Shown: positions 8,697 through 17,453 of the stretch, piece after piece
Position numbering within the stretch: position 1 is the stretch's first letter
Layout of the letters: each line of letters opens with the position of its first letter
Assembly (NCBI RefSeq): GCF_023155275.1
Contig: NZ_JALMUV010000006.1
Location: 1 to 64,000 of the forward strand
Source of the DNA: Streptomyces rhizoryzae
GTDB taxonomy: Bacteria > Actinomycetota > Actinomycetes > Streptomycetales > Streptomycetaceae
Length of the DNA stretch: 64,000 bases
Direction: 5' to 3'
Translations under genes and position numbers: made by a program
Notes under the pieces: model-generated
What the model was told of the DNA's origin: nothing
Database searches by the model: none
Seen by the model: the letters and a program-made list of their open reading frames with translations, nothing else

Positions 8697-9968
8697 TCAC
8701 TTGGCGGTGCGGGTGAAGTCGCCGCGCTGGACCCGTTCGGTGAGCGAATCCCCGGACAGCAGGGAGCCGTAACCGGTCGCGGCCCAGAGGCTGCGCGCGG
8801 CCGGCACCTCGAAGTACGGGACCGGGCGGCCGTCCAGCCGGTCGGTGAGCACCTCCGGTGCCCGCCGGGCCCGTACGGCCCGCAGGCAGGACTCGCAGGC
8901 GGCGACCCGCAGTTGCTCGCGGCGGCCCAGCGGCCGCCAGGGTATGCGGCGGGCGGCGGGGCCGTGGAGCGGGTGGAAGAAGCACAGCGGGAGCGCGCCG
9001 GGTGCGGGTGAGAGCGCCGCCCGGCCCTCGGCCACCAGCGCGAACACGCCCGCCAGATCGGGCACCGAGCGCGCGCGGTCCAGGACCGTACCGGCCGCGG
9101 CGTACGCGTCCAGCGCCCGTTCGATGCCCGCCGGGTCGCCCGCCGCGGCGCGGGCCTCCTCGCCGAGCCGCACCACCTCCTCGCCCGCCCGCTCGCGCAG
9201 CCCCTCCGCATCGGCCTCGCGGGCCGCGGCGAAGACCGACCGGGGCATCGCGAACGGCGTGCCGAACCCCCGCAGCCGCGACCGGCGCCGCAGCAGCAGC
9301 CAGGCCGCGGCCAGCACCAGCAGCGGCCCGATCGCCAGCGTGACGATCCGGACGACGGGGGAGGAGCCGGGCGGTGCGGACGCCCCGGCCGCGCCGCCCC
9401 CGCCCGGGGACGTGCCGAGGTGGGCGGTGAGCCGGTCGTAGACCCGGTCGCCGTCACCGGCCTTGATGATCTCGATGGCCCGGGAGACCCGCTTGGCCAG
9501 CCCGGCGCCCTTGAGGGAGTCGTCGAAGTACACCGAGGCGGCGGCGCGTTCGGCCTGGTGGGCGTGGGCGGGCCACTCACGGGCCGCGATGTCGCCGGCG
9601 AGGTCCCCGGGCGTGATGAGGATGGCCGGGCCGCCGCCCATCCGCTCGTGCACCACCTCGGTGAGCTGCTCGGGCTTGCCGCCCCAGTTGTCGCCCTCGA
9701 CCAGCGGGACGAGCACCACCCGGATCGGCAGCCCGGTCCCCCGGATCTGCGCCACCAGCGCCTGCTGCTCCGCCGGGCCGACCGCCGAGGAGAGCGAGGG
9801 ATCGACGTACACCGGCGAGGTGCGCAGCGCGTCGGCGATCCGCCCGCCCGGGCTCGCGCCGTCCGCCGCGGCGGGGCCGGCCGTGCCGCACAGCAGCGCG
9901 GCGGCGGCCGCGGCCGCGGCGAGCACGGCCCGGGCCGGACGGCGGTGGTGGGGAAGGTCAGTTGACAC
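8697..9968 (-). CDS. membrane protein with one extracytoplasmic module and cytoplasmic Cys motif
   Basis: A 423-residue protein with a signal peptide (1-36), an extracytoplasmic domain (about 37-205), one membrane helix near 208-228 and a cytoplasmic C-terminus. The outer domain contains SPVYVDPSLSSAV followed by VRVVLVPL-like and AILITPG strands, resembling the TPM-type fold. The C-terminus has C-F-F-x-PLHGPA and a later CESC, a possible metal site. The same module and Cys motif occur twice and once, respectively, in the upstream gene. Its GTG start overlaps that gene's stop by 11 bp, so the two are probably translationally coupled. Function unknown. Confidence 0.8.
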   Translation of the reverse strand: MSTDLPHHRRPARAVLAAAAAAAALLCGTAGPAAADGASPGGRIADALRTSPVYVDPSLSSAVGPAEQQALVAQIRGTGLPIRVVLVPLVEGDNWGGKPEQLTEVVHERMGGGPAILITPGDLAGDIAAREWPAHAHQAERAAASVYFDDSLKGAGLAKRVSRAIEIIKAGDGDRVYDRLTAHLGTSPGGGGAAGASAPPGSSPVVRIVTLAIGPLLVLAAAWLLLRRRSRLRGFGTPFAMPRSVFAAAREADAEGLRERAGEEVVRLGEEARAAAGDPAGIERALDAYAAAGTVLDRARSVPDLAGVFALVAEGRAALSPAPGALPLCFFHPLHGPAARRIPWRPLGRREQLRVAACESCLRAVRARRAPEVLTDRLDGRPVPYFEVPAARSLWAATGYGSLLSGDSLTERVQRGDFTRTAK

Positions 9969-11940
9969 CGAAGGACTCCCGTACCTCGCGGGTGAGTTGG
10001 TCTATGCCGGTGCCCTGGACGAGCCGGGCCAGCGGACCGGGGTGGACGGTGTACGGGGCGTACCGCCGGGGCCCGGTGCCGTCGGAGCCGTACAGCCGCA
10101 GGATCGGCCCGGGGGTCTCCCGGCAGGCCGCGCACACCGGCCGCGGTGGCGGGGTGGAGCCGCGGCCGGGCCGCCGCCGCTCCCGCTCCGCGGCCGGGCC
10201 GTGCAGGGGGTTGCGGTAGCAGACGTGGTCCGGCGCGGCCGGCTCGGCCACCGCCGCCCGGCCGGCCCGGGCCAGCACGAGGGCGCAGGCCAGGCTCGCG
10301 GAGGTGGCGTCCGCGTCCGGGCGGCCGTCGCTGTCGCCGTCGATCAGCAGGGCCGCGGCGTCCAGGCACTCCCAGGCCCGGCGCCGGGCCGCCTCCGGCA
10401 GCTCAGCGGACCGCGCCAACTCCGCGCCCAGCGCGGCGCATTCGACCCGGGCGGTCCGCCGCAGCCAGGACGGCCGCGGCTCGACCGGCGACGCCGCGGT
10501 GTCCCGGGCGCGGGCCCGCACCCCGTGCAGCCACCGCACCGCCGACCGGACCGCCACCACCAGGCCGAAGACCAGCAGGGCGGCCAGCGCGCCGATGAAC
10601 AGTCCCGGCCGGAAATCGCCGGTGAACAGGCCGGGCAGCGCCTGCTGGGCCGCCGGGTCCTCGGCGGGCGGCGGGGCGGGTGCGGGCGGCGTCCGGTCCG
10701 CCGCGGACACCGGGGCCGTGGCGGCCGCGGCGACCAGGGCGTCCAGCCGGGCGGCCAGCGCGTCCGCGGGGTTCGGTCCGGCCGCGGGCTCGCGGGAGGC
10801 CGCCTCCAGGGCACCGGTCTTCAGGTGCGTGCCGTGGTCGGCGACGTCGAGCGAGCCGGAACCGGGCTCGGCGAGCACGAACACGGCGTTCCGGCGCAGC
10901 CGGTCGTGCAGCGACGCCAGGAACAGGTCCTTGTTGCCGGCGGACTCGTCGTCCAGCGACGTGGGCACCACGGCGACCAGCACGGGCACGGGGAGCGCCG
11001 CGAGCCGCCGCCGCAGCCGGGCCTGCTCGGCGGCGTCCAGCGGGGAGGGGCTCTCGGGGTCGACGTACAGCGGGTCGTGGCGCAGCCCGCCCGCGACCCG
11101 GTCGATCCGCGCCCGCAGGTCGGCGGCGGTCGGGACCGAGCCGTCGCCGGTGGTGGTGGCGTCGAAGACCCGGGTGGCGGTGAAGGCCAGCAGCCCGGCG
11201 AGCGCGAGCGCGCCGAGCGGCGCGGCCGGCCGTACCCGGCGGGCCGCCCGGGCCGCCTTGGTACCGGACCGCCCGGGCCGCAGCCGCCACCGGCGCCCGG
11301 CGTACCCCGCGATCAGCAGCGCGGTGAGGGGCACCCCGGCGACCACGACACCGGTCAGGAAGCTCTGGTCCTCGCGGTCCGTCCGCGTGGTGTGCAGCGG
11401 AGGCGGCTCAGGGGCGGCGGACGCGCCGCCGTAGGCCGCGCGGGCCGCCTCGGCGCGCTGGGCGGCGCGGCCGGAGGTGAGCACGTCGACGAAGTGCCGG
11501 AAGGTCTCGCGGGCGGTGGCGTCGTAGGGGAGTTCGTACCGGGTGGCGGTCGCAGCGTCCTGTGCGCCGGGGACGCTCACGCCGTAGGTCTGCACCTCGC
11601 TCAGGCGCGACTCGGACAGGGCGACGTAGAGGCCCTTGCGGCCCAGGTGGTCGTGGATGCCGGCGAGCAGACCGGAACGCAGGCCGCCGGAGAGGTCCGG
11701 CAGCACCACCACGTACGCCGGGACGCCCAGCCGCCGGGCCTGGGCGGCGAAGTCGGGGGCGGTGGAGCGCGGCACCGCGCGCGGCAACTGGTCGGTGACG
11801 TAGACCGGATCGTGCCGGAGCTGCTCGGCGAGGTAGGCGGACGGGCCCGGGGCGGCGGCCCCCGCGGGCGCGGCCGCTGCCGGGCCGGCGGCGAACAGCA
11901 CCGCCAGCCAGCCCGCGACCAGCACCATTCCGGCGCGCAT
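9958..11940 (-). CDS. membrane protein with two extracytoplasmic modules and cytoplasmic Cys motif
   Basis: About 660 residues. A signal peptide ending near AAAAPAGA leads into module A (HDPVYVTDQLPRAV ... AYVVVLPDL). Two membrane helices follow (TGVVVAGVPLTALLIAGYAG and GALALAGLLAF), then module B (HDPLYVDPESPSPL ... VLVAVVPTSL) and a third helix (GLFIGALAALLVFGLVVAV). The cytoplasmic end holds C-Y-R-N-PLHGPA and CAAC, matching the downstream paralog. It appears to be a duplication of the downstream architecture. No enzyme motif is certain. ATG 11940 is used; GTG 11943 is immediately upstream, behind a GAGGGGGG run. Confidence 0.8.
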   Translation of the reverse strand: MRAGMVLVAGWLAVLFAAGPAAAAPAGAAAPGPSAYLAEQLRHDPVYVTDQLPRAVPRSTAPDFAAQARRLGVPAYVVVLPDLSGGLRSGLLAGIHDHLGRKGLYVALSESRLSEVQTYGVSVPGAQDAATATRYELPYDATARETFRHFVDVLTSGRAAQRAEAARAAYGGASAAPEPPPLHTTRTDREDQSFLTGVVVAGVPLTALLIAGYAGRRWRLRPGRSGTKAARAARRVRPAAPLGALALAGLLAFTATRVFDATTTGDGSVPTAADLRARIDRVAGGLRHDPLYVDPESPSPLDAAEQARLRRRLAALPVPVLVAVVPTSLDDESAGNKDLFLASLHDRLRRNAVFVLAEPGSGSLDVADHGTHLKTGALEAASREPAAGPNPADALAARLDALVAAAATAPVSAADRTPPAPAPPPAEDPAAQQALPGLFTGDFRPGLFIGALAALLVFGLVVAVRSAVRWLHGVRARARDTAASPVEPRPSWLRRTARVECAALGAELARSAELPEAARRRAWECLDAAALLIDGDSDGRPDADATSASLACALVLARAGRAAVAEPAAPDHVCYRNPLHGPAAERERRRPGRGSTPPPRPVCAACRETPGPILRLYGSDGTGPRRYAPYTVHPGPLARLVQGTGIDQLTREVRESFGVN

Positions 11941-12107
11941 CACCGCCGCCACCCCCCTCGTCCGTACCGTCGTTCGACGCGTCGCGATGACGCTACCGCC
12001 CGCGCGCGGCGGGCGGGGAAGCCTGTGGATAACGTCCCGGCAAAGCCGGTGAGCTGGGGCGTCGGGGCAGCGGGACGGGCCCCCGGGGGTGCCGGGGGCC
12101 CGCCGGC

Positions 12108-13730
12108 TCAGCCCTTGCTGACCGCCACCAGGATCTCCGGCAGCCGCCGGGCCACCCGCGGCGCCGCCACCCGCAGCCCGAGGGCCGCGATACCCAGCCC
12201 GTACAGCGCGCCGGCCGGCACCAGCACCCACAACAGGCCGGTCAGCCCCGCGACATGGAGCCAGACCACCACGGCCACCAGCGGCGAGGTCAGCACCGCG
12301 GCGACCAGGAAGCCGCCGAACAGGCTGATCCAGGCGATCGCCGCCTGACCGGGCGCCACGCTCTGCCGGCCCTCCGACGGGATGGAGTACGGGAACAGCG
12401 CCGAGCCCATCGCCCCCGTGGCCAGCAGCGCCCCCAGCAGGCCCAGCGACAGGCCGTAGACCTCCAGGAAGCGCGACCACGGGCCGATGAACGCGGCGGC
12501 GCCGACCACGACCAGCGTGACGTACGGGAACGCCACCAGCACCAGGGCCAGCGCCCGCGCCCGCAGCTCCGCGTAGGCGTCCCGCGGGGTGGCGATCGTC
12601 GAGGCCACCATCCAGAACGCCGAGGTGTCCTGCCCGAACTGGTTGTACATCTGCATGCCGAGCAGCGCGGACGCCGAGAAGGCGGTGTAGATGGTGCCGT
12701 TGCCCTGGAGGGAGGAGACGACGGGGATGAGGAGGCCCAGGCCGAGCGCCATCGCCCAGGACATCTTCGCCTTCGGGTCGCGCCAGGCGTAGCGCAGCGA
12801 CCGCAGCATGACCGTGCCGGTGCGCCCGCCGGGCAGCAGCCGGGCGAGCCCCCGCTCGGCGCCGCCGGCCCGGCGGCCGCTGCCCTTCTCGACGGCCTGG
12901 AGGGTGGAGGAGTCCGGCGCGGTCATCAGGACCGTCAGGGTGCGCCGCCACCACCACAGGAGCAGCACCAGGGCCAGCACCGCCAGCCCCAGGCCGAGCG
13001 CGGCGCGCCCGTAGGCGCCGTGCCCGGCGTCGTCGACCGCGCCGATCGCGGAGGCCGGCGGCACCCAGCGGAGCACCTTGGCGAGCGGTTCCAGGACGGA
13101 CAGGCCGTCCGGGCGGCCCAGCCGCTGCGCGGCGATGCTGACGCCCTGGCCGCCGAGCGCCACCAGCAGGCCGCCCAGCACGGCCAGATCGCGGCCCCGG
13201 CGGCTGGTCAGCAGCCGCACCGAGGCGGCGGCCACGGCGCGGGCCAGGACGACGCAGACCAGCACCACCAGGGCCACGGCCGGGACGGCGACGACCGCCG
13301 CGGCGGTCCCGTCGGCGACCGCGATCACCGAGCCGGTGGCCAGGGCGAGCGTGACGATCGGACCGACCCCGACCAGGGCCGTCACCAGCAGCGCACCGGT
13401 CAGCGGGCGCGGCCGCAGCGGCAGCATCACCAGCCGGGTGGGGTCCAGGGTCTCGTCGCCGGAGGGGAAGAACAGCGGCATCACCGCCCAGCCCAGGGTC
13501 AGGATGCCGGTGAGGAGGACGGCCAGCGCCCCGGCGTGCGGGACGCCGCGCAGCGCCACCAGGCCGATCAGGGCCAGGGCGGCGACCAGCAGGCCGGCCA
13601 GCAGCGAGATGACGAAGGCCGCCGCGCGCCCCGGGGACCGGCGCAGTCCGTTGCGCATCAGCGTGAGCTTGAGCCGGACGAAGACGGCGACCGGCGACGG
13701 GGCCGCGGCGGTGGTGGGCTCGGTGCTCAT
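12108..13730 (-). CDS. ABC transporter permease (ABC-2 type)
   Basis: The membrane subunit of an exporter-type ABC transporter, 540 residues with about a dozen hydrophobic segments arranged in two halves. The linker between them (about 275-310) is charged and begins after WWWRRTLTVLM. Its ATG overlaps the stop of the upstream ATPase gene as ATGA, so the two subunits are co-translated. Substrate cannot be read from sequence; large two-half permeases of this type export lipids, peptides or antibiotics, or shape the membrane. Confidence 0.87.
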   Translation of the reverse strand: MSTEPTTAAAPSPVAVFVRLKLTLMRNGLRRSPGRAAAFVISLLAGLLVAALALIGLVALRGVPHAGALAVLLTGILTLGWAVMPLFFPSGDETLDPTRLVMLPLRPRPLTGALLVTALVGVGPIVTLALATGSVIAVADGTAAAVVAVPAVALVVLVCVVLARAVAAASVRLLTSRRGRDLAVLGGLLVALGGQGVSIAAQRLGRPDGLSVLEPLAKVLRWVPPASAIGAVDDAGHGAYGRAALGLGLAVLALVLLLWWWRRTLTVLMTAPDSSTLQAVEKGSGRRAGGAERGLARLLPGGRTGTVMLRSLRYAWRDPKAKMSWAMALGLGLLIPVVSSLQGNGTIYTAFSASALLGMQMYNQFGQDTSAFWMVASTIATPRDAYAELRARALALVLVAFPYVTLVVVGAAAFIGPWSRFLEVYGLSLGLLGALLATGAMGSALFPYSIPSEGRQSVAPGQAAIAWISLFGGFLVAAVLTSPLVAVVVWLHVAGLTGLLWVLVPAGALYGLGIAALGLRVAAPRVARRLPEILVAVSKG

Positions 13731-14563
13731 CGGGCGCCGCCGCCCAGCCAGTCGAGGTTCTGCCCGGCACCGCGCGCGCCGGCGCCGACGAGTTCGAGGA
13801 ACGCCTTCTGGAGCGAGGGCGCGGCGCCGCGCACCTCGGCCAGCGGCCCCTGCGCGCGGATCCGGCCGGCGGCCATCACCGCGACCCAGTCGCACAGCGA
13901 CTCCACCAGCTCCATCACATGGCTGGAGAAGATCACGGTGGCGCCGGAGGAGGTGTAGCGCTCCAGGACGCCGCGGATGGTCTGCACGGAGACCGGGTCG
14001 ACGCCCTCGAAGGGCTCGTCGAGGAAGAGGACCTCGGGGTTGTGCAGCAGCGCGGCGGCCAGCCCGATCTTCTTGCGCATGCCGGTGGAGTAGTCCACGA
14101 CGAGCTTGTGCTGGGAGCCGGAGAGGTCCAGGACGTCCAGCAGCTGGTCGGCCCGCTTGTCCACCTCGTCGCCCGGGAGGCCGCGCAACCGGCCCGTGTA
14201 GCCGAGGAGTTCGCGCCCGGAGAGGCGCTCGAAGAGGCGCAGGCCCTCGGGCAGCACCCCGATCCGGGACTTGACCCCCACCGGGTCCCGCCAGACGTCG
14301 TGCCCGCCGATCTCGACCACGCCGGAGTCCGGCCGCAGCAGGCCCGTCACCATGGAGAGCGTGGTGGTCTTGCCGGCGCCGTTGGGCCCGACCAGGCCGA
14401 TGAAGTGCCCGGCGGGCAGCGTCAGATCGATGCCGTGGACGGCGGTCTGCTCGCCGAACCGCTTCCACAGGCCCTCGATGCGTACCGCGGGCGGGCGGCC
14501 CCCGGTGCCGTCCGGGGCGGCCGCCCCGCCCTGCTCGTGCTTCGCTATCCGTTCGCCGGCCAC
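13727..14563 (-). CDS. ABC transporter ATP-binding protein
   Basis: A 278-residue nucleotide-binding subunit that powers the permease encoded next. Motifs in order are Walker A GPNGAGKTT, Q-loop region RIGVLPEGLRLF, signature DYSTGMRKK (STGM in place of SGGQ), Walker B VLFLDEPFEGVDP and switch His in IFSSHVME. The GTG at 14563 has AAGGG 6 nt upstream. The open frame continues far upstream, but that extension lies antisense to other genes and is not coding. Confidence 0.92.
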   Translation of the reverse strand: MAGERIAKHEQGGAAAPDGTGGRPPAVRIEGLWKRFGEQTAVHGIDLTLPAGHFIGLVGPNGAGKTTTLSMVTGLLRPDSGVVEIGGHDVWRDPVGVKSRIGVLPEGLRLFERLSGRELLGYTGRLRGLPGDEVDKRADQLLDVLDLSGSQHKLVVDYSTGMRKKIGLAAALLHNPEVLFLDEPFEGVDPVSVQTIRGVLERYTSSGATVIFSSHVMELVESLCDWVAVMAAGRIRAQGPLAEVRGAAPSLQKAFLELVGAGARGAGQNLDWLGGGAR

Positions 14564-14658
14564 GGCCTGCCCTTCGACGTCCCCGCAGGGGTCCGGTCGT
14601 GACCCCCGTCGCGCTACACGATAAGGGCGGGTCCTGACAAACCCCCCGCGGGGGCGCG

Positions 14659-15330
14659 TCAGTGGCCGCGGAGCGCCGCCGCGTCGCGGGCGCAGGCGTA
14701 CGCGAGCGGGCTGAGCAACTCCTCGGCGTCCGGCAGCCAGCGGTTGCTGGCGGTGGGGCGGCGGACCCACTGCACGGCGCCGTGCGGGCCCACCCGGGTC
14801 GGCGGCGCGGCGATGTACTCGCCCTCGCCGCGGCAGACCAGGTCCATCGCGGCCGGGGCCCAGCCGAGGGCGCGGACCAGGTCCGGGACCTTCGCGGCGG
14901 CGCCGGGCAGGACGAGGAAGAGCATCCGGCGGTCCGGGGTGCGGGTCACCGGGCCGAGGGCCGCGCCCAGCCGCTCCATCCGGGCCAGCGCCAGGAAGCC
15001 GGCCGTCTCGGGCACGTCGAGCGCCTCGAACGTCCGGCCCGTCGGCAGCAGGATCGACGCCCGCGGCTGTGTGCTCCACATCCGGCGGACCGCGGTGGCG
15101 CTGCCGCTGGCCAGTCCGGCCCAGCCGGGCGCGGTCGGATGGGCGCCCGGCAGCGGGCAGTTGAGGGCGCGGCACGAGCAGCGCGGCGTGTCCCCGTCGT
15201 GCTCCAGCCACGCGCCGGGGAACACCTCCCAGTGGCGCTCCTCGGCGTAACGCACCGCTGTGTCGAGCAGCTGCTCGCCGCGCTGCTGGGGGACCCGCGT
15301 GGCTCCTGTGACTCCGATGGTGTCTTCCAC
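14659..15330 (-). CDS. bifunctional DNA primase/polymerase-domain protein
   Basis: A 223-residue protein that matches the Streptomyces family annotated as primase/polymerase N-terminal domain. It opens with IGVTGATRVPQQRGEQLLDTAVRYAEE (key segment GEQLLDTAVRYA), then has CSCRALNCPLPGAHPT, which supplies Cys and His residues like those of the prim-pol N-terminal region, and ends with EGEYIAAPPTRVGPHG. No helicase domain follows, unlike plasmid primases, so it is a stand-alone domain of uncertain activity. GTG 15330 is chosen from conservation of the N-terminus; it has only a weak ribosome binding site. Confidence 0.75.
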   Translation of the reverse strand: MEDTIGVTGATRVPQQRGEQLLDTAVRYAEERHWEVFPGAWLEHDGDTPRCSCRALNCPLPGAHPTAPGWAGLASGSATAVRRMWSTQPRASILLPTGRTFEALDVPETAGFLALARMERLGAALGPVTRTPDRRMLFLVLPGAAAKVPDLVRALGWAPAAMDLVCRGEGEYIAAPPTRVGPHGAVQWVRRPTASNRWLPDAEELLSPLAYACARDAAALRGH

Positions 15331-15704
15331 GCCCAGGACAACTCCGGCTGTCACCAAGGGTTACGGCCGAATGGGTGACGACCCCCGGCGCATCGTTCCC
15401 CTGCGCGGGGCGCATGGATGCACCGGTGGGGGCGCGTGTGCGGAGGGGACCCGGGGAGCGGGTAGCCACCTGCGTGACGGGCGGAGAGACCGCCCGGCGG
15501 ACGACCGCGGGGCGCCTGGGGAGCATGCGCCGCGGCGCCGTGACCGGTGCACGGACACCGCTCGCCCTCCCTCCCGCGCGGACCAGCCCGTCCGCGCGCG
15601 GACCACCGGGAGACCGCGCCCCGCACGACGACGCACGGGCACCGCGCACCTCGCGCGCACCCCGGGCATCCGCTGCGAAGCGCAACTCCCGGTGGATACC
15701 GCGC

Positions 15705-15735
15705 ATATCCCGGATTTCTCGGATATCCGGGATAT
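15705..15735. promoter_or_regulatory. long inverted repeat upstream of the NsdA-like regulator
   Basis: ATATCCCGGAT (15705-15715) and its exact complement ATCCGGGATAT (15725-15735) are 9 bp apart. The centre also contains the palindrome GGATATCC (15721-15728), giving several overlapping GGATAT half-sites. A second inverted repeat, GCGTTC-N5-GAACGC, lies at 15761-15777. The element is 68 bp before the regulator start and is unusually AT-rich locally, as expected of a promoter-operator. The remainder of the 15331-15802 interval shows no gene. Confidence 0.55.
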
Positions 15736-15802
15736 GTACGGGGAATTGATCGCGGGGACGGCGTTCGCGGTGAACGCGCAGCAGCAGTAGGGGGTACCCA
15801 CC

Positions 15803-17194
15803 ATGGCCGCCAGGCCACTCGTCGCGCGCCAGCCCAATGAGCGGTTGCAGGCGCTCATCCAGGAAGCCGGCTGCTCCAACGCCGGGCTCGCCCGCCGCGT
15901 CAACATGTGCGGGGCGGAGCACGGCCTCGACCTGCGCTACGACAAGACCTCCGTGGCCCGCTGGCTGCGCGGGCAGCAGCCCCGGGGCCGCGCCCCGGCC
16001 GTCATCGCGGAGGCGCTGGGCCGCAAACTGGGCCGCACGGTCACCATCGACGAGATCGGGATGGCCGACGGGAAGAACCTCGCGTCCGGGGTGGGGCTCC
16101 AGTTCTCGCCCACCGTCCTGGGCGCCATCGAGCAGGTCTGCGAGCTGTGGCGCAGTGACGTCGGGCGGCGGGACTTCCTCAGCGGGTCCACGGTCGCCGC
16201 CTCCGCGCTGGTGGAGCCCAGCCGCGACTGGCTGATCACCGGGGCGGACTCCCAGGTGTCGCGCAACGCCGGTGCCCGGGTGGGCATGTCGGACGTCGCC
16301 GCCGTACGGGCCATGACCTCGGCGCTCAGCGAACTGGACCACCGCTTCGGCTCCGGCCACGTCCGGCCCGTCGTCGTCCACTACCTCAACAGCGTCGTCT
16401 CCGGGCTGCTGGCCGGGTCCTACCGTGAGGCGGTGGGGCGGGAACTCTTCGCCGCCGTCGCGCGGTTGACGGAACTGGGCGGCTACATGGCCGTGGACAC
16501 CGGGCAGCCGGGCCTGGCGCAGCGCTACTACATCCAGGCGCTGCGGCTGGCGCAGGCGTCCGGCGACCGCGGCTACGGCGGCTACGTCCTGGCCGCCGGG
16601 ATGAGCCACCTGGCCGCCTCGCTGGGCAATCCACGCGAGATCGCCCAGCTCGCCCGGGCCGCCCAGGAGGGTGCGCGCGGGCAGGTCACGCCCCGGGCGG
16701 AGGCGATGTTCTTCGCCGCGGAGGCGCGCGGCCACGCCCTGCTGGGCGACGCCCGGGCCTTCCAGGCGGTCGCCGGCCGGGCGGTCTCGGCGATGGAGCG
16801 CGCCGAGGCGGCCGCCGACGCGGGCGACGACCCCGCCTGGATCGCCCACTTCGACCCGGCCTACCTCGCCGACGAACTCGCCCACTGCCACCGGGACCTG
16901 GGCCAGCCGGGACCGGCCGCGCAGCGCGCCCGGGAGGCGCTGGACGGCCATCCGGAGGGGCGGGCGCGCCGCCGCGCCATCGGGCTGGCCCTGCTGGCCG
17001 GCGCCCAGGTGCAGCAGCGCGAGATCGAGCTGGCCTGCCATACGGGCACCCAGGCCGTCGAGCTGCTGAGCGGGTTGCGGTCGGACCGCGGCGCGGAATA
17101 CCTGGAGGACTTCCGCCAACGACTGGAGCCGTACCGGGACGAACCCGTCGTAAGGGAATTCAGCGCACGGATGGAGCTGCGCGCCGCGGCGTGA
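15803..17194 (+). CDS. NsdA-like helix-turn-helix/TPR transcriptional regulator
   Basis: A 463-residue cytoplasmic regulator. The N-terminus (about 10-85) contains a DNA-binding segment of the form NAGLARRVNMCG ... YDKTSVARWLRGQQP, typical of the Streptomyces NsdA/NsdB-like group. The rest is alpha-helical with tetratricopeptide-like repeats, for example ELGGYMAVDTGQPGLAQRYYIQAL and HCHRDLGQPGPAAQRAREAL. NsdA itself represses differentiation and antibiotic production in S. coelicolor; which paralog this is cannot be decided. ATG 15803 follows AGGGGG. The palindromic element upstream suggests regulation, possibly autogenous. Confidence 0.82.
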   Translation: MAARPLVARQPNERLQALIQEAGCSNAGLARRVNMCGAEHGLDLRYDKTSVARWLRGQQPRGRAPAVIAEALGRKLGRTVTIDEIGMADGKNLASGVGLQFSPTVLGAIEQVCELWRSDVGRRDFLSGSTVAASALVEPSRDWLITGADSQVSRNAGARVGMSDVAAVRAMTSALSELDHRFGSGHVRPVVVHYLNSVVSGLLAGSYREAVGRELFAAVARLTELGGYMAVDTGQPGLAQRYYIQALRLAQASGDRGYGGYVLAAGMSHLAASLGNPREIAQLARAAQEGARGQVTPRAEAMFFAAEARGHALLGDARAFQAVAGRAVSAMERAEAAADAGDDPAWIAHFDPAYLADELAHCHRDLGQPGPAAQRAREALDGHPEGRARRRAIGLALLAGAQVQQREIELACHTGTQAVELLSGLRSDRGAEYLEDFRQRLEPYRDEPVVREFSARMELRAAA

Positions 17195-17291
17195 GCAATG
17201 CCTCAAGGAGCGGAGCGGGACGGTGGTGACGGGGGCCCGGGGAGGGACGGAAGGAGGGCCCGGCCGACGGGCGTTCGGCCGTGTGCCGCCG

Positions 17292-17317
17292 GGGCGGGCC
17301 GGGCCCCGGGCCCGCCC
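17292..17317 (+). terminator. hairpin terminator-like element after the NsdA-like gene
   Basis: GGGCGGGC (17292-17299) pairs with GCCCGCCC (17310-17317) around a GC-rich 10-nt loop that can zip further. It is placed 98 bp after the regulator stop and before the promoter of the next gene. Confidence 0.45.
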
Positions 17318-17453
17318 GCCGCGCGGCCGGCGGCACCGGTGGCGCGGCCGGCCGCCGACCCCGGTGGTGACCAGGACACATGGTCGAACGTTGCTGCGAA
17401 CCGGTAGCGTGCAGCCGACGATTCCGTAGGTCTGCACGATGGTAGGAGTCCCG

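Noticed and set aside
15734..15790. 18-codon upstream ORF before the NsdA-like gene
   Set aside because: No ribosome binding site and no distinctive codon content; the palindromic element explains the region better.
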